From Saprospiraceae bacterium (lineage in GTDB: Bacteria; Bacteroidota; Bacteroidia; Chitinophagales; Saprospiraceae), in NCBI GenBank assembly GCA_020628095.1, contig JAHDFP010000021.1, positions 1 to 64,000 on the forward strand: a stretch of DNA of 64,000 nucleotides, read 5' to 3'. Below are positions 1 to 12,100 of the stretch, in pieces. Made by a program: the position numbers and the translations under genes. Every line of letters begins with the position of its first letter. The first letter of the stretch is position 1. The notes below the pieces were generated by a model, which was not told the DNA's origin, did not search any database, and was given only the letters and a program-made list of their open reading frames with translations.

Positions 1-3000
1 ATGCATTTAGCACATTATTCCATGAGAAAGTAACACCTTCGTTATCTGCATTACAGCCTATTATTGGCGCTTCCAGAGGTAAGTCCACCTGAATCGGCAG
101 TGTAGCCATCTCCATACAAGCATCACCATTGCCATCTATACCACTCGACACTGTAACAGATACCTCGTATACGCCTTGGTCATTAAATACAACATCATGT
201 GGACCAGCACCACTTGCTGTACCACCATCCCAAGACCAATCTAGAGAAAAAGCAGGGTCAAAAGTGGTCGCCAATTGTACAGTACCTGTCTCATCGACAC
301 ATAATGCATCTATGACTACTATCTCAGGTTTTGGTCTGGATAGAACAGTAAACTCTAAAAGATGTAGAGAAATACAATTACTTTGATCTGTATATGTGAA
401 TGTTACATTATATATCTGATTATTAGATGTCACATCTGGGAAGAAAACACCACCCATAAATCGGGGATCGTTATATTCTACAACACCTCCCGCTGGATCA
501 CTAATAACTAACCCTATATCTATCGGACCATCACCGTCCGCCCAGCAGTATGGACCACGGTTGTAATCAAAAGTTACTGGTGGACAAGGATTAGTCTCGC
601 AATCTATATTCTTAGCAGCCGTATCACAGTAGCCTGTCGCCGCTACAGCATTCACTACAAAAGTTACCACTGCTCCAGGAGGTAAATCCATCTCTGTATA
701 CTCAGAATCCGTAAGAGGATACGTCTGTGCTGCGCCAGTATTTCCGTCTGCAGTCACAGTCACGGTAATCTCATAACCACTGGCTCCGTCGACGTCTTCC
801 CAATCCACTGATACAAAGTCTATCCCTGATCCTGTACATATCAGGTCACCCAGTGCCATAGGGATACAAGATTCGGCAGGACATAACGCTCTGGATGGGC
901 CTGTCGGACAGTAACCTGCGTCTGGAATCGGTGTCACAAATATCTCTACTAAGTCATCCGTCGTTAAACCATCTTCTACCCATTCCGAGTCAGATGTCAT
1001 CTCATTACGGATAGCGCCACCATTAACGCTGATATCGAGAGAATATCCAGAAGCTCCTACTACATCATCCCAGTCAAACGTCACAAAATTCTGATTAGCC
1101 GCTCCACATATTACTGGCCCCATAATCAAAGTATCCTGCACCTCTACAGAACGCATAAAGACACTCTCACAACCCTCAGGAGTCGTCACCATCACAGATA
1201 CTTCTTTAGTACCTGCAGTTTCCCATAGAAGCTCATTATTCGCATTAGGTGCAATACCATCAGTATATGTCCATGCTGCAGAAGCTGTAATATTGCCATC
1301 ATCGACGGTGACGGACTCGCCCAAGCAGATGACTGAAGAAGAAAGATCAAACTCTGCTTCTGGTACATCAAAGATTTCAACAACAAAAGTCGGTCCTTCT
1401 CTATTACACGGTGGATTGTTATTCTGTAAAAAAGTATATCGTGATGTAATCGTATAAACACCAACATCTAAATTAGACGGATCGACCGTCAAAGTATTCG
1501 CATCAAAATAACTGCCAGCTGGCGTTAGTACAAAATCCTCTAATTGTCCATCAGGCTCATTATCCTCGAGAATCGCTACGCTAAAATCAATGACACCCTG
1601 ATCATCTCTTTTGTTGATACAAAAACTATATGTCGTCTGAGGTGTATAATCAAACGCAGGATCTGGACAGCTGTCAGTCGTACATTCTGTACCCCCTGCA
1701 TCAGAATCCCCACATGGTGCATTACCGAGTGCAATAACCGTAATCTCCACTGTCTCATTTACATTCAGTCCATTGACTTCATAACTTGTATTTTGGTAGT
1801 CCCTTTCGTCTATATTGACATTTGGTCCAGTGATACGGATATCATAACCTGTGGCATTATCCACTGTTTCCCATTGGAATTCCACCGTACTGGAAGTAAT
1901 AGATCCGCACCGCAAGACAGGAGTCTCTAATGGCTCAAAGACTACATATTCTTCCATTACAGGGTCTGACATACAGCCTTCATCATCCACCACGACCAAG
2001 GTGACGGTATTGGAGCCGATGTTGTTAGAATTAAATGTCGGATTAGGAATATTACCGGTCATAGGCATCCACATGTAATCTGTAATACCTCCAGTACCCG
2101 TATACTCAGCCTGTGACGATTCTCCGAGGCACACCTCTCTATCTAAGTCAAAAGAAGGCTGTGGTACAGGAAGTGTATTGAATCTTATAGATCCATCAGA
2201 AGGGCCACAATCAGTAGCTCCACTGACCATTATTGCCTGACTAAAATCATGATTAGTCAGATCAAGGGTTACTTGGGTATTTCCGTTATTACTATCCGTG
2301 ATAACTGCACCTGTTGCAGCGACATCCCATACGTAGTTATCACTACTACCTGGTGCTGTGACTATGTTGATAACTTTTCCAGTTAAATCATTGGCACAGA
2401 ATGTTGTTTCTCCTTCAAAAACTGGATCCACAACAGCATCTGATTCCAGATAATATGGACCAAAGTATTGTTCGCAGTAATCTAATCGCTCTGGGCTACC
2501 TTGAGGATGGTTTCTATTTTCGAAGTCAATTTCCAATTTTATGCAATAATCGCCTACTTCCGAAGGTGAGACTTCTAAGACTGGATTAGGGTTCGCTGGC
2601 GTACCGTCTGCTACGACAGTGCTAAAGTCGTCACATAATACCCAATCGTACACATAATTAAAATCTAACTCTGGCCACTGATCGAAACCTCGACCCAATG
2701 GTTCCAACTCCCAAGTATACTCAATTCCTCTAGGTCCGCAGACACCTTGGATATAATCACCCATAAGATCAGTCAGCTCTACGGATAATATCAAGATAGA
2801 ATCACACTGCAAATCCTGCCAATCTGACTCCTCAGAAAAGCCATCAAATACCACCTCTTCGTTATCATAATCTGGAAGAATGTTATAGCTTCCACCATTT
2901 GGTCCATACCAGACATAAGGCTGAAGCTCTTCATTATATTCCATCATGTTACGCGCTCTAAAATCTCTAAACTGACATTCGAACATATACCACACGTCAA

Positions 3001-5674
3001 ATGGCTTAGGACCTAGATTACCTCTTGGATTAAGTTTTAGTTTCTGATCGAATATACAATTACAATCAGGGTCAAAAGCCTGGAATACCAATTCTCCATC
3101 TGGTGCATCTAATACATCATCTAAAGATATATCTACACTTCCTTGCCATCCTCCTAAACTGTTAGGATTGGCGTCAGACCATCCTGCTGTTGGGTCATAA
3201 CCCATCTCTAAATCTTCTACACATACATCAAATTCTGCCTCTTCTGCCGGCAAAGGAGAAACTACAATCTCCAGACAACAATCCCCAGTACACTCAGCGA
3301 ATGAGCAAGGCTCTGCACATGGGCCTGATACCTCTTCTATACATATAGTGAATGTAGTAGGTTCTTCCACCTCGGGCAAGGTAAGCAATGGAGTAGCAAA
3401 ACCTCCTTCCTGTATTATATTATACGTCGCGTCGGATACACCATCAATCGGTGGATCAAAGTACCAAGTAAAACATAAGTCTGCCTCATCATCATACGTA
3501 TCACCAGGTGCATTATGACCATCCCCGAAAACGGTCTGAGAATCGCCATCATGTAATACATTAAATCTTACCTGCTGACCTGGACAAAATTCAGGATCTA
3601 TAGGAGACTCGCATTGCTCATCATCCACTATAACCTGCATCATACCAGGAAGACCATACTCCTCTTGACCGTCTATACTAATATTAACACCACATTCGGC
3701 CCCATTACACCCATCAATAAATATGTAATAGGTCTTTCCAACGACTAAATCACTCAACTCAAAAGTCTTAGGCGTATGGTCACCAGTACAACTATCATCA
3801 CCAGCCAAACAATCTCCACCACACTCGTCATATATTCCAGCTTGTATACCTATCTGAGGGTTATCTCCCTGAGCGCAGTCAAAAGGAGCAACCTCTACAA
3901 ATATCTCAGGTGATCCCGCAGTAAACGTGTACCAAGTCATATTATGTGGAACGCCACCTCCATTGCATAATGGCGATGGTTGTCCACTTTGAGGACCAGT
4001 ACCATCATAAGGCGGTGTACACGATGCTAATGACAATGCATTGAGATCACAAGAATGGCAAGCCGTACCTGGACCACCTTCTTCACAGAAATCACATCTA
4101 TCACCATCATAATTACCACAACTACCGCAACTTACTTCTATATCAAATTCGTGGGTTAGATTAGGTCCACATGGATTTTCAACAGTATATGTTACTGTAA
4201 TTATAGTACCGTCACCTCCTGGAAAAATACATGGTCCTAAATCTGCAGTTACAGGCAAGGGACTTGAATTACAACCTCCATTAGCAAAACCATAATCCAC
4301 TCCCCAAACCAAAGCATCTACAAAAGGCCAAGTGCGTGAATTAGGGTCTTCGTTATCTTCTAACCATTCGCCCATATAGCAATACTCCATCGCACACAAT
4401 GCCTCAGCCAGAGAAAGCGACAAACCTTCTGGAAGCTTAGAATCATCTAGCCATACCAAGTCATCTGGCGGACCTAATGTAATAGTTTGCACAAGGGGAT
4501 TAGTTGATCTTCCTTGTTCAATATTACCACATAAATCCTCTAAGTAATATTCTCTAATAATGACACCATCCGACTCGCAAATAACACCTGAAAGGTCTTC
4601 TACAATTTGAAAGTCCAATCCACCTATCAATATACCTTGACAAGCATCATCTAATTGGGCCTGTGCAGGAGGCACATCTGAAAGACATGGATACGATTGG
4701 TCCACAGGATAACCATCGACGATTGTCGGTCCTTCTGTATCTCTTACAGGAATCGTAATTACTATCGATGAGCCATCGGTATTAGCGCACTCATCAGCGA
4801 CCATTAGCTCTACTTCATAAGCCTGATCACATGGACCATTGACAACATTTGGTGTGGAAGGTAATGGAAAAGGTGTCTGAGTCCATACTAGGTCAGTACA
4901 ATCCTCTGTAACAGTATTGGGGTCATTTCGGATACCATCTATGAGTGCTTGCGCATCTGTTGCATTATTATCTACATCACACTCTAGCCACATCAAGGTT
5001 TGATCTCCTATGTTAAACATAGGTGGTATGTTATCTTGTATCTCAACGGTCACAGTTATTGGATTACCCCTTCTTCCACATGGGTCTTCTATATTGACCG
5101 TCACAGATATCTCGGTAGGACAATCTGGTGGAGCCGTTCCACCTATTGGCTCATGGGTTATAATTAAATCACCAAAGTTAGCACAGGCCTCCGTAACATC
5201 TCCAGGACCCAAGGTTGCTATCCAAGCCATCACTTCTGCATCAATCAAAGGCTGATTATCTGATGCAGTTCCTGCGCACTCTATAGGATTTAGTATAGTA
5301 CCATCTAAGCCTGGAGCAAATTCTGCAGGCACCATATCGGTTATACAGTAAGTTGCCGTCTCGGTAGGCAATGTGTTAGGCGGAGAACAATCATCCATGA
5401 CATCAAAATTCACATCTATACACCACTGACAAAGGGCTGGGTCGAAAAAGAAACCACCAGGAGAAGCATCGTCGGTGACAGTTGGAAACCCTCCTGGACA
5501 TCCTGCAGTGGCTGTAAAAGATGTTAACCATGCCTGAAAGTCTGGATTATTGAAAGGGTCATCATCTATACATTCAGAAGGGCCACCATCGGTAGGTACT
5601 ATATCCCAGGTGAGCTGAGCGTTAATAGATAATACCATGAAACCGAACAAGAAAGTAAAAAGGTATTTTTTCAT
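1..5674 (-). CDS. Giant secreted Cys-rich repeat protein, 3' end outside window
   Basis: An open frame of 1,891 codons runs from an ATG at 5674 to the window edge with no stop, so the C-terminus is missing. Residues 1-20 form a signal peptide ending in SINAQ. Residues about 20-500 hold HYR-like beta-sandwich segments with paired cysteines and recurring boundaries such as QDNIPP and RDTEGP. Residues about 510-680 form a Cys-rich domain (HNMTWYTFTAG) resembling the N-terminal domain of the next gene (HNAVYFSFIAG). From about residue 1190 PKD-like and FN3-like modules alternate, with two FN3-like modules in tandem near residues 1510-1697. By analogy with its neighbours it probably ends in a T9SS type B sorting domain, but that is not visible. 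Likely a cell-surface or extracellular adhesin; ligand unknown. It is the last of four similar genes on this strand. Confidence 0.85.
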   Translation of the reverse strand, partial: MKKYLFTFLFGFMVLSINAQLTWDIVPTDGGPSECIDDDPFNNPDFQAWLTSFTATAGCPGGFPTVTDDASPGGFFFDPALCQWCIDVNFDVMDDCSPPNTLPTETATYCITDMVPAEFAPGLDGTILNPIECAGTASDNQPLIDAEVMAWIATLGPGDVTEACANFGDLIITHEPIGGTAPPDCPTEISVTVNIEDPCGRRGNPITVTVEIQDNIPPMFNIGDQTLMWLECDVDNNATDAQALIDGIRNDPNTVTEDCTDLVWTQTPFPLPSTPNVVNGPCDQAYEVELMVADECANTDGSSIVITIPVRDTEGPTIVDGYPVDQSYPCLSDVPPAQAQLDDACQGILIGGLDFQIVEDLSGVICESDGVIIREYYLEDLCGNIEQGRSTNPLVQTITLGPPDDLVWLDDSKLPEGLSLSLAEALCAMEYCYMGEWLEDNEDPNSRTWPFVDALVWGVDYGFANGGCNSSPLPVTADLGPCIFPGGDGTIITVTYTVENPCGPNLTHEFDIEVSCGSCGNYDGDRCDFCEEGGPGTACHSCDLNALSLASCTPPYDGTGPQSGQPSPLCNGGGVPHNMTWYTFTAGSPEIFVEVAPFDCAQGDNPQIGIQAGIYDECGGDCLAGDDSCTGDHTPKTFELSDLVVGKTYYIFIDGCNGAECGVNISIDGQEEYGLPGMMQVIVDDEQCESPIDPEFCPGQQVRFNVLHDGDSQTVFGDGHNAPGDTYDDEADLCFTWYFDPPIDGVSDATYNIIQEGGFATPLLTLPEVEEPTTFTICIEEVSGPCAEPCSFAECTGDCCLEIVVSPLPAEEAEFDVCVEDLEMGYDPTAGWSDANPNSLGGWQGSVDISLDDVLDAPDGELVFQAFDPDCNCIFDQKLKLNPRGNLGPKPFDVWYMFECQFRDFRARNMMEYNEELQPYVWYGPNGGSYNILPDYDNEEVVFDGFSEESDWQDLQCDSILILSVELTDLMGDYIQGVCGPRGIEYTWELEPLGRGFDQWPELDFNYVYDWVLCDDFSTVVADGTPANPNPVLEVSPSEVGDYCIKLEIDFENRNHPQGSPERLDYCEQYFGPYYLESDAVVDPVFEGETTFCANDLTGKVINIVTAPGSSDNYVWDVAATGAVITDSNNGNTQVTLDLTNHDFSQAIMVSGATDCGPSDGSIRFNTLPVPQPSFDLDREVCLGESSQAEYTGTGGITDYMWMPMTGNIPNPTFNSNNIGSNTVTLVVVDDEGCMSDPVMEEYVVFEPLETPVLRCGSITSSTVEFQWETVDNATGYDIRITGPNVNIDERDYQNTSYEVNGLNVNETVEITVIALGNAPCGDSDAGGTECTTDSCPDPAFDYTPQTTYSFCINKRDDQGVIDFSVAILEDNEPDGQLEDFVLTPAGSYFDANTLTVDPSNLDVGVYTITSRYTFLQNNNPPCNREGPTFVVEIFDVPEAEFDLSSSVICLGESVTVDDGNITASAAWTYTDGIAPNANNELLWETAGTKEVSVMVTTPEGCESVFMRSVEVQDTLIMGPVICGAANQNFVTFDWDDVVGASGYSLDISVNGGAIRNEMTSDSEWVEDGLTTDDLVEIFVTPIPDAGYCPTGPSRALCPAESCIPMALGDLICTGSGIDFVSVDWEDVDGASGYEITVTVTADGNTGAAQTYPLTDSEYTEMDLPPGAVVTFVVNAVAATGYCDTAAKNIDCETNPCPPVTFDYNRGPYCWADGDGPIDIGLVISDPAGGVVEYNDPRFMGGVFFPDVTSNNQIYNVTFTYTDQSNCISLHLLEFTVLSRPKPEIVVIDALCVDETGTVQLATTFDPAFSLDWSWDGGTASGAGPHDVVFNDQGVYEVSVTVSSGIDGNGDACMEMATLPIQVDLPLEAPIIGCNADNEGVTFSWNNVLNA

Positions 5675-6110
5675 TATGTCAGGATTAAGTCTAAGTTCTC
5701 TTTTACTGGTTTTTTGACACTTTTAAATTAACAATAAATTAATTTCTGACTGTGACAATCCAGCAAAGAATCGAATGCTTGTCTACATAATTTTTCTGCA
5801 TTTTATACTTAATTATAAATCAGAAAAATATATATAGGTTAAAACTATAATGTAATGGAAGTAGTGGGTCTATTATGATTTAACTATATAATAGATACGT
5901 ACATTTATACAATTGTTGCCTAAGGTTCCATATTATTTCAAAAAAGAGACATTTTATGAAATAATACTAACTGTCAAAATCAGATTTGACAGAATAATTC
6001 AACCTAATCGACTAGATGATTAAAAAAATTAGAATAAGGAAAATATCCTTTTACAAGTCCTTGATTATCTCTATCAAAAGAACTTGTAAAAGGATATAAG
6101 AAAGTACCTA
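5675..6110. other. Intergenic region with a cluster of hairpins
   Basis: This 436-bp spacer between two giant-protein genes has no credible gene. It holds three perfect inverted repeats: 5931-5940 with 5957-5966 (10-bp arms), 5971-5978 with 5985-5992 (8-bp arms), and 6043-6058 with 6082-6097 (16-bp arms). The remainder (5675-5930) is AT-rich and must contain the leader of the downstream gene. No convincing promoter was recognised there. Confidence 0.6.
6043..6097 (-). terminator. Probable terminator hairpin after the 2,180-residue gene
   Basis: A perfect 16-bp inverted repeat (arms 6043-6058 and 6082-6097, 23-nt loop) lies 13 bp past the stop codon of the upstream minus-strand gene. Read on the minus strand, it is followed by a T-rich stretch at about 6020-6042. 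The stem is long and AT-rich for an intrinsic terminator, so an RNA-processing or protein-binding role is also possible. Confidence 0.5.
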
Positions 6111-9100
6111 CTATCTAATTATAGTAATATCTCCTAAAATTTCTCTAGTGTCCCCTTCGACTTCTATTTCTAATTTATATACATAGACCGAGGAAACTAT
6201 ATCTGGACCAGTACCATCAGAGCCATAAGTACCATCCCACAATAGTAACTTGCCGTCTGGCAAATTATCCGCGTTAAAGTTCCATGTTTGGTCATGCACA
6301 AGATTACCCCATCTATTGTATATTTTGATACTCTTAGGGAATACCTCATCGCCTTTTATAAATAGTGTCCATTGGTTATTACTAGAAGTAGGATCCTCAA
6401 GCTCTGAAACCATGTTAGGAACATAAAAGGCCTGTACTTGCTTCACATTAATTGAAAATAATTCTGTCGTAATAGTACATCCCCCATTATACGAAATAGT
6501 CGCTTGTAATTCTCCGTCCATTTGAGCACTGGCATATAAATAAGCTATAGAATTACCACCAACTGTTCCTCCATTGAAAGTCCACTGGATAGTATCAATC
6601 TGATCTGGTGACAATGTTCCGCCAAAATCTAATTCGTAATTGCCATCATTGCCATCTATTATAATGGCATCTCCCGTAATACGTGCTGTAGGTGTAGAAG
6701 GCGATGAGATTGTAATAGTTTCCGCCGCACTCATACATCCATTGGCATCTATTACACTTACACTATGCGTTCCGATAGATAGATTGGACAAATCTCCAGA
6801 AGCTTGCGCTGAGCCTCCATCCACACTGTACATATAAGGCCCTGTTCCTCCTGATCCCTCGACCATAGCCGAACCTTCTGTATCATCTGGGCAAGCAGGA
6901 TCAGTAAGATCTACTACGCTGACGCTTGGTGGTGCTATGAATGTTACGGAGGTCATCACTTGGTAATTACATACCCCTTCTTGATAATCATAAGTAAGCA
7001 TGTAAGTTCCAGCCGTCGATATGAGACTTGGATCTACTGTACCCGTGGATGCATCAGATATCGGATCACCGCTCCATGTCCCTGTACCGTTACCAGGCAG
7101 CCCTTGTGGTGTTGCCGATATGCTAAAGGCTTCCGCATTTTCGTCAAGGCAAATTTCTTCAGTCTCGTCCCTGCTAAAATCAAAATCAACCTGAGGGCAA
7201 GGCTCTGACTGACAACTCATCGTTGCTGAGACCACATCACTACAAGCACAATCAGATAATGCTTCTACGTAAACTTCTACCGCTTGCTCAGAGGTGAGAT
7301 CAGTCACCTCGTAAGTCAGTCCAGACTGAGTTGTAGCCAATGCACCGTCTACATAAACATTATACATAGATGCACAGTCTACCATATCCCACATGAATTC
7401 TACGCTGGTTATAGTACTGTTAGTGCACATAATAGTCGGTGCGACCAATTCTGGCTCTACTAATATGTCGATACTCTGCATCTCTGATGCACAGCCGTTA
7501 TTATCTATCATCAGGGTCACATTATAAGTACCAGCATCAGCAAACGTGACTTCTTGAGGGCCATCCATCGGACTTACAGAAGACCCTCCTGCAAAATTCC
7601 ATTGGTAATCCAATGTACCCGAACCTGTCCAATCAAAATTTATAGATGTCGATTCTCCCTCGCATATAACTTGTTCCGTTGCACTGAGCGAGAATTCTGG
7701 ATTATCATATATCTGTATAGTAATAAAGGTGTCCTGAAGACAGACACAAGACGCACAAGTGGCTTTGATGGTATATTCCTGAGACCCCGCAGTAGGAGTC
7801 AACACATTGCCGACCACATTAGGATGGTCTAATATAGCTGGTACGCCCACCGTTCCACCGATAATAGGGTCAAGGACTTGTATGTCCAATTCAATGCCCG
7901 GATCACCTTCCTTATAGCAGTAGCTATCTAAGACAAAGACATCCCATCTCGGAGAAAAACATGGCACTGCATTACAGGTCAACGTATCGGACTTTGATGC
8001 ACAAATTCCATTGTTCGCTTCTACTCTAAGCGTCAAACTTTCTCCAAAATCCAAGCCATCACGACGATACTCAGAAGTAGTTACTGTTTCCTGAAATTCA
8101 TCATTTATATAAATATCAAACTGGGTGGAAGCATTTCCATCCTCCCAGTTCCAAACGATGTAATCTGTTTCTGTTTCCGAACAAATAATATTTATATCAC
8201 CTATAGAATCTATAACCTCTACCATAACACTAGTCGTTGTAGGTTGGCAACCAGGTACAGCATAAGTCAGAGAAGGCATATAAGTTCCAGCCGCACCCCA
8301 GGTCACATATCTTTCGGTAGCGGATTGCTGGTTAGTGTCTTGTGCTCCATCTACAAACCATTGCTGCGCATCCACGGTCGGTGGCAGCTCATCATACATA
8401 AGCACTAACTCATCACCGACACATAAAGTCATCGTACTCGCAGTCAGATTAGGCACTGGTACTTCTTTGACCTCCATATCATACTCCGCCATATCAGTAC
8501 ATCCATTAGGAGCCGTATATGTATAGATTATAGTATAAATTCCTGCCCCTAATCCATCTGGATCAAATAGAGCCGTCATATCATCTATGGTGGTGATGCC
8601 TGTTCCTTCCCATCGGCCACTGCCTGGTTCTGGATCGTTTCCATTGACCAAAACGGTCATATTGACAGTGCTGCCAGACTCATTACTACAGAATACATCA
8701 CGTGGTACTGTAAAGGCTATATCTGCCTGATCGCAATTCTGAGCCGTACATGATGTACTATCTTCTGGCGCCGTACATACGCTGGTAGATATGACACGGA
8801 CTGTAAGAGATACTGTCTGTCCTTGCGACAGGCCACTTGCGACATAGCGCTCATCACCAGGCATTCTGGTCTCAGTGGTCATATTACCATCTGGATCTGT
8901 TATCGTCAATTCGTAAGAATCCGCTCCTACAATCGTATTCCATGCAAAAGTGACTTCGCTGGTTGTAGCCGCACAGGTTAGTGTCAGCGCATCTAGCTCT
9001 GGTACAACATCTATTGTAATCATAGACTCATCCGTACATCCCGTCGCATCATCTGTCAGCGTCACCGAGATAATCTTAGGTCCCTCGGTTGTAAAAATGA

Positions 9101-12100
9101 GATTATTAGGATCTCCATTACTCTCACCTGCAGGACCAAAGTCCCACACAGCATTAAGGCTATTATCTGTTAAATCTAAGGTAACAGGCGTGCCAATACA
9201 GACGACCATTGCTGATGGTGTAATGGTGGCATCAGGATCTTGATTAAGTCTGACGTTAATATTTTCTACCTCAGCACAGCTACCATCTGGCAATGCGAAT
9301 CTATAAGTAATCATATTATTACCTACTGATAAGGCGGGATCTTCTAAGTTTAGTTCTCCCGTAGCACTTACACCTGGTCCAGAGTATTCCCCTACATAGC
9401 CCGCAGGAGGCGTCGCATCAAATTGCAGTGTCCCAGATAAATCCGTAGGAGCACATAATTCTGTATCCACAAAATTGCCTGCCGTAAATGGAGGTGTAGA
9501 ACAGTTAGAGGCAGAACATGTCTCCGAAGCACTCGGTGCACGGCAAGGTGTATTAGAGACTATGGCGCGCACAGTTATGGATACAGTCTCACCAGGTGCT
9601 AGTCCTGTTGCATCATAGCGCTCATCGCCTATCGCCGCTGATAAGGTTGTCATGCCACCAGAAGCATCTGTGTACTCTATTTCGTATTCGTCAGCACCAG
9701 ATATTTCGTTCCAGATAAAGGTGACAGCATCTGTCGAAGTATTACATTGGATCACGATGTCATCAAAGTCTGCGAAGACCTCTACATTAGTGGAGGACTC
9801 TGCCATACATCCATTAGGGTCGGTTACTGTAACTGAAATAGTCTTAGGGCCTGCGGTGTTAAAAACCAGATTATCAGGGTCGCCATTAGAATCATTAGTC
9901 GCTCCAAAGTCCCAATTTGGCGTTAGGTTATTAGACGATAACGTCAAATCAATTGCTTCTCCTAAACAGATTTCCATATTAGAAGGATCTATGTTTGGAT
10001 CAGGATCATTATTGATCGTGATTGTTATTCTTTCTTGTTCTGGGCAAGTCCCATCAGGTAAACTATATCTATATGATAGCGTATTATCACCTGATTGTAC
10101 AGCAGCATCGGTCGGGTCAAAGACACCAGCCGTCGTTATACCAGGTCCAGAATATTCTCCCACATAACCCGCTGGAGGTGTCGCTGTGAAGGTGATAGTC
10201 TGATCTTCTGTCGGCACACATAAGGACATATCCATAAAGTTGCCTGCATCAAATGGCGGCGGTGAGCAGTTAGTAGAAAAGCATGAAATCTGCTGTGTCC
10301 GTGGATTACCACAATTACTGCCTAAGGTTGTCACTACTATAACGACCTCATCTCCAGGACTTAAATCAGATACTGTAAAAGTCCCATTATCCGCATCATC
10401 CATTACTGTTGCCCCTGCTGGAACATCTATCTGAGAGACATCATATCCTGATGCGCCACCATCTACAGTCCATGAGAAGACGATCTCGCTTGTGCTTTCC
10501 GCACAATCGACATCAGCTACAGGGAGGGCATCATCTATTGCTATAGAACCATTATCACTATCATCACAACCGAGACTATTAGAAATATCCAAGCTATATG
10601 ACAAAGTTCCTGCAGCATCAGGCGTCACATTGATAGTCGCTCCAGAAGATGATCCATTGATCGTACCACCTGTCACTGTCCAGTCAAAATCCACCCCAGA
10701 CGTACTGCCTGTGTACTCTATATCAAAAGCATCTCCGACACATCCACTGTTAGGCGCATCTATATCTATCTGAGGTAACTCTGCCACCTCTATAGGGAAA
10801 GGTTCTCTCCTATCGCCGCACTCTGATTTTATAATTATAAATAAGGTATCTGAAGGATCATAAGTGTCTATATCCACATTAATAGAAGCAGAACTTGTAC
10901 CGCCATTGACAGAATAATTAGCGGGCACATCCCAGTCATAGGTGACATCAGGATCATTCTGTACTCCAAAAGTAAGTCCTCTTGTATCGGCTGCACAGAT
11001 TTCATCGTCATAGGCTAAAAATTCTGGATCGGCTATCGTGGCGCCTTCTACGAAGTAGCAATACTCAAATATACACGATGCTTGTTCCATAGTATACTGA
11101 TCGTCAACTAAGCCATCTACCAAGACACAATACCTCTCATTAGGTGGTAAATCTGCAATCCTCGTTGTCGCTACTTCAACACCTGTAGACTCGATTGTCC
11201 AGCTATATGAAGCCGAGCTGATATCAAAAACATTACCATCAAGCCTAAAGACTACAGGTTCTACTCTCACACCATCTGGTCCACATCCAAGAACCTTAAT
11301 AGAATCCCCTACCTCAATCTCGTACACATTTAGTACGTACGCACTATCACAAGTAACTCCTCGATCATCTGTTAGATTTGACCCACTAAAGAGTGTTCCG
11401 CAGACATTATCATAAGAAACGACATCCGATATAATCTCAGATTCCCATACATATTGCGTTTCATTATTTGCTTGACAAGAATATAAATAAATATCAATGA
11501 CCTCCGCATTATCCTTATTTGCTCCAATGAGATTCACCTTTACTCTTTGATTAAGGGGGCATTCACAATCATCCGTACCACCAATAAGTTCAGCTATTCC
11601 GTCTGAATCTAAATCAAATGCCGAAATTGCGCCTCCTTGCCAATCGAATAATGTTCCATTTATATCAGCTGGTGGTGGTGTCCAAGAGTCGTTCTCCATA
11701 AATAACCGACATAGATCGTATTCTCCAAAATCTTGTACATCAGGATCTGCAATAGTAATATCTATACATGCTGGACCTCCAGATACAGATTGGTCACAAA
11801 ATGTAGCATAGTTATCTAGGCATATCGTATAATCACCAGACACCCCAAAAGTCAAAATCATTTGATTACCACCCACACCATTTCGACTCGCATCTGCACT
11901 GCCATAAACAGCGGTAGGCCCTGTACCCGATCCAGCACCAAACTTGGTTTCTTCCCAAGTCACACTAGATGGATCAGGACCAGAGATGCTCCATTCCCAT
12001 AATCCACCTAACTGAGATAAATCATAAGACCCTTGAATACCTTCTGCATTTAGTATGATTTCTGGACCAACGCAAAATACATCTGGAGGGTAGCTCGAAT

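Noticed and set aside
9652-10167. 171-codon plus-strand open frame inside the 2,180-residue gene
   Set aside because: It lies entirely antisense to a well-supported repeat protein, has low-complexity Ser/Val composition, and similar shadows occur opposite the other repeat genes.
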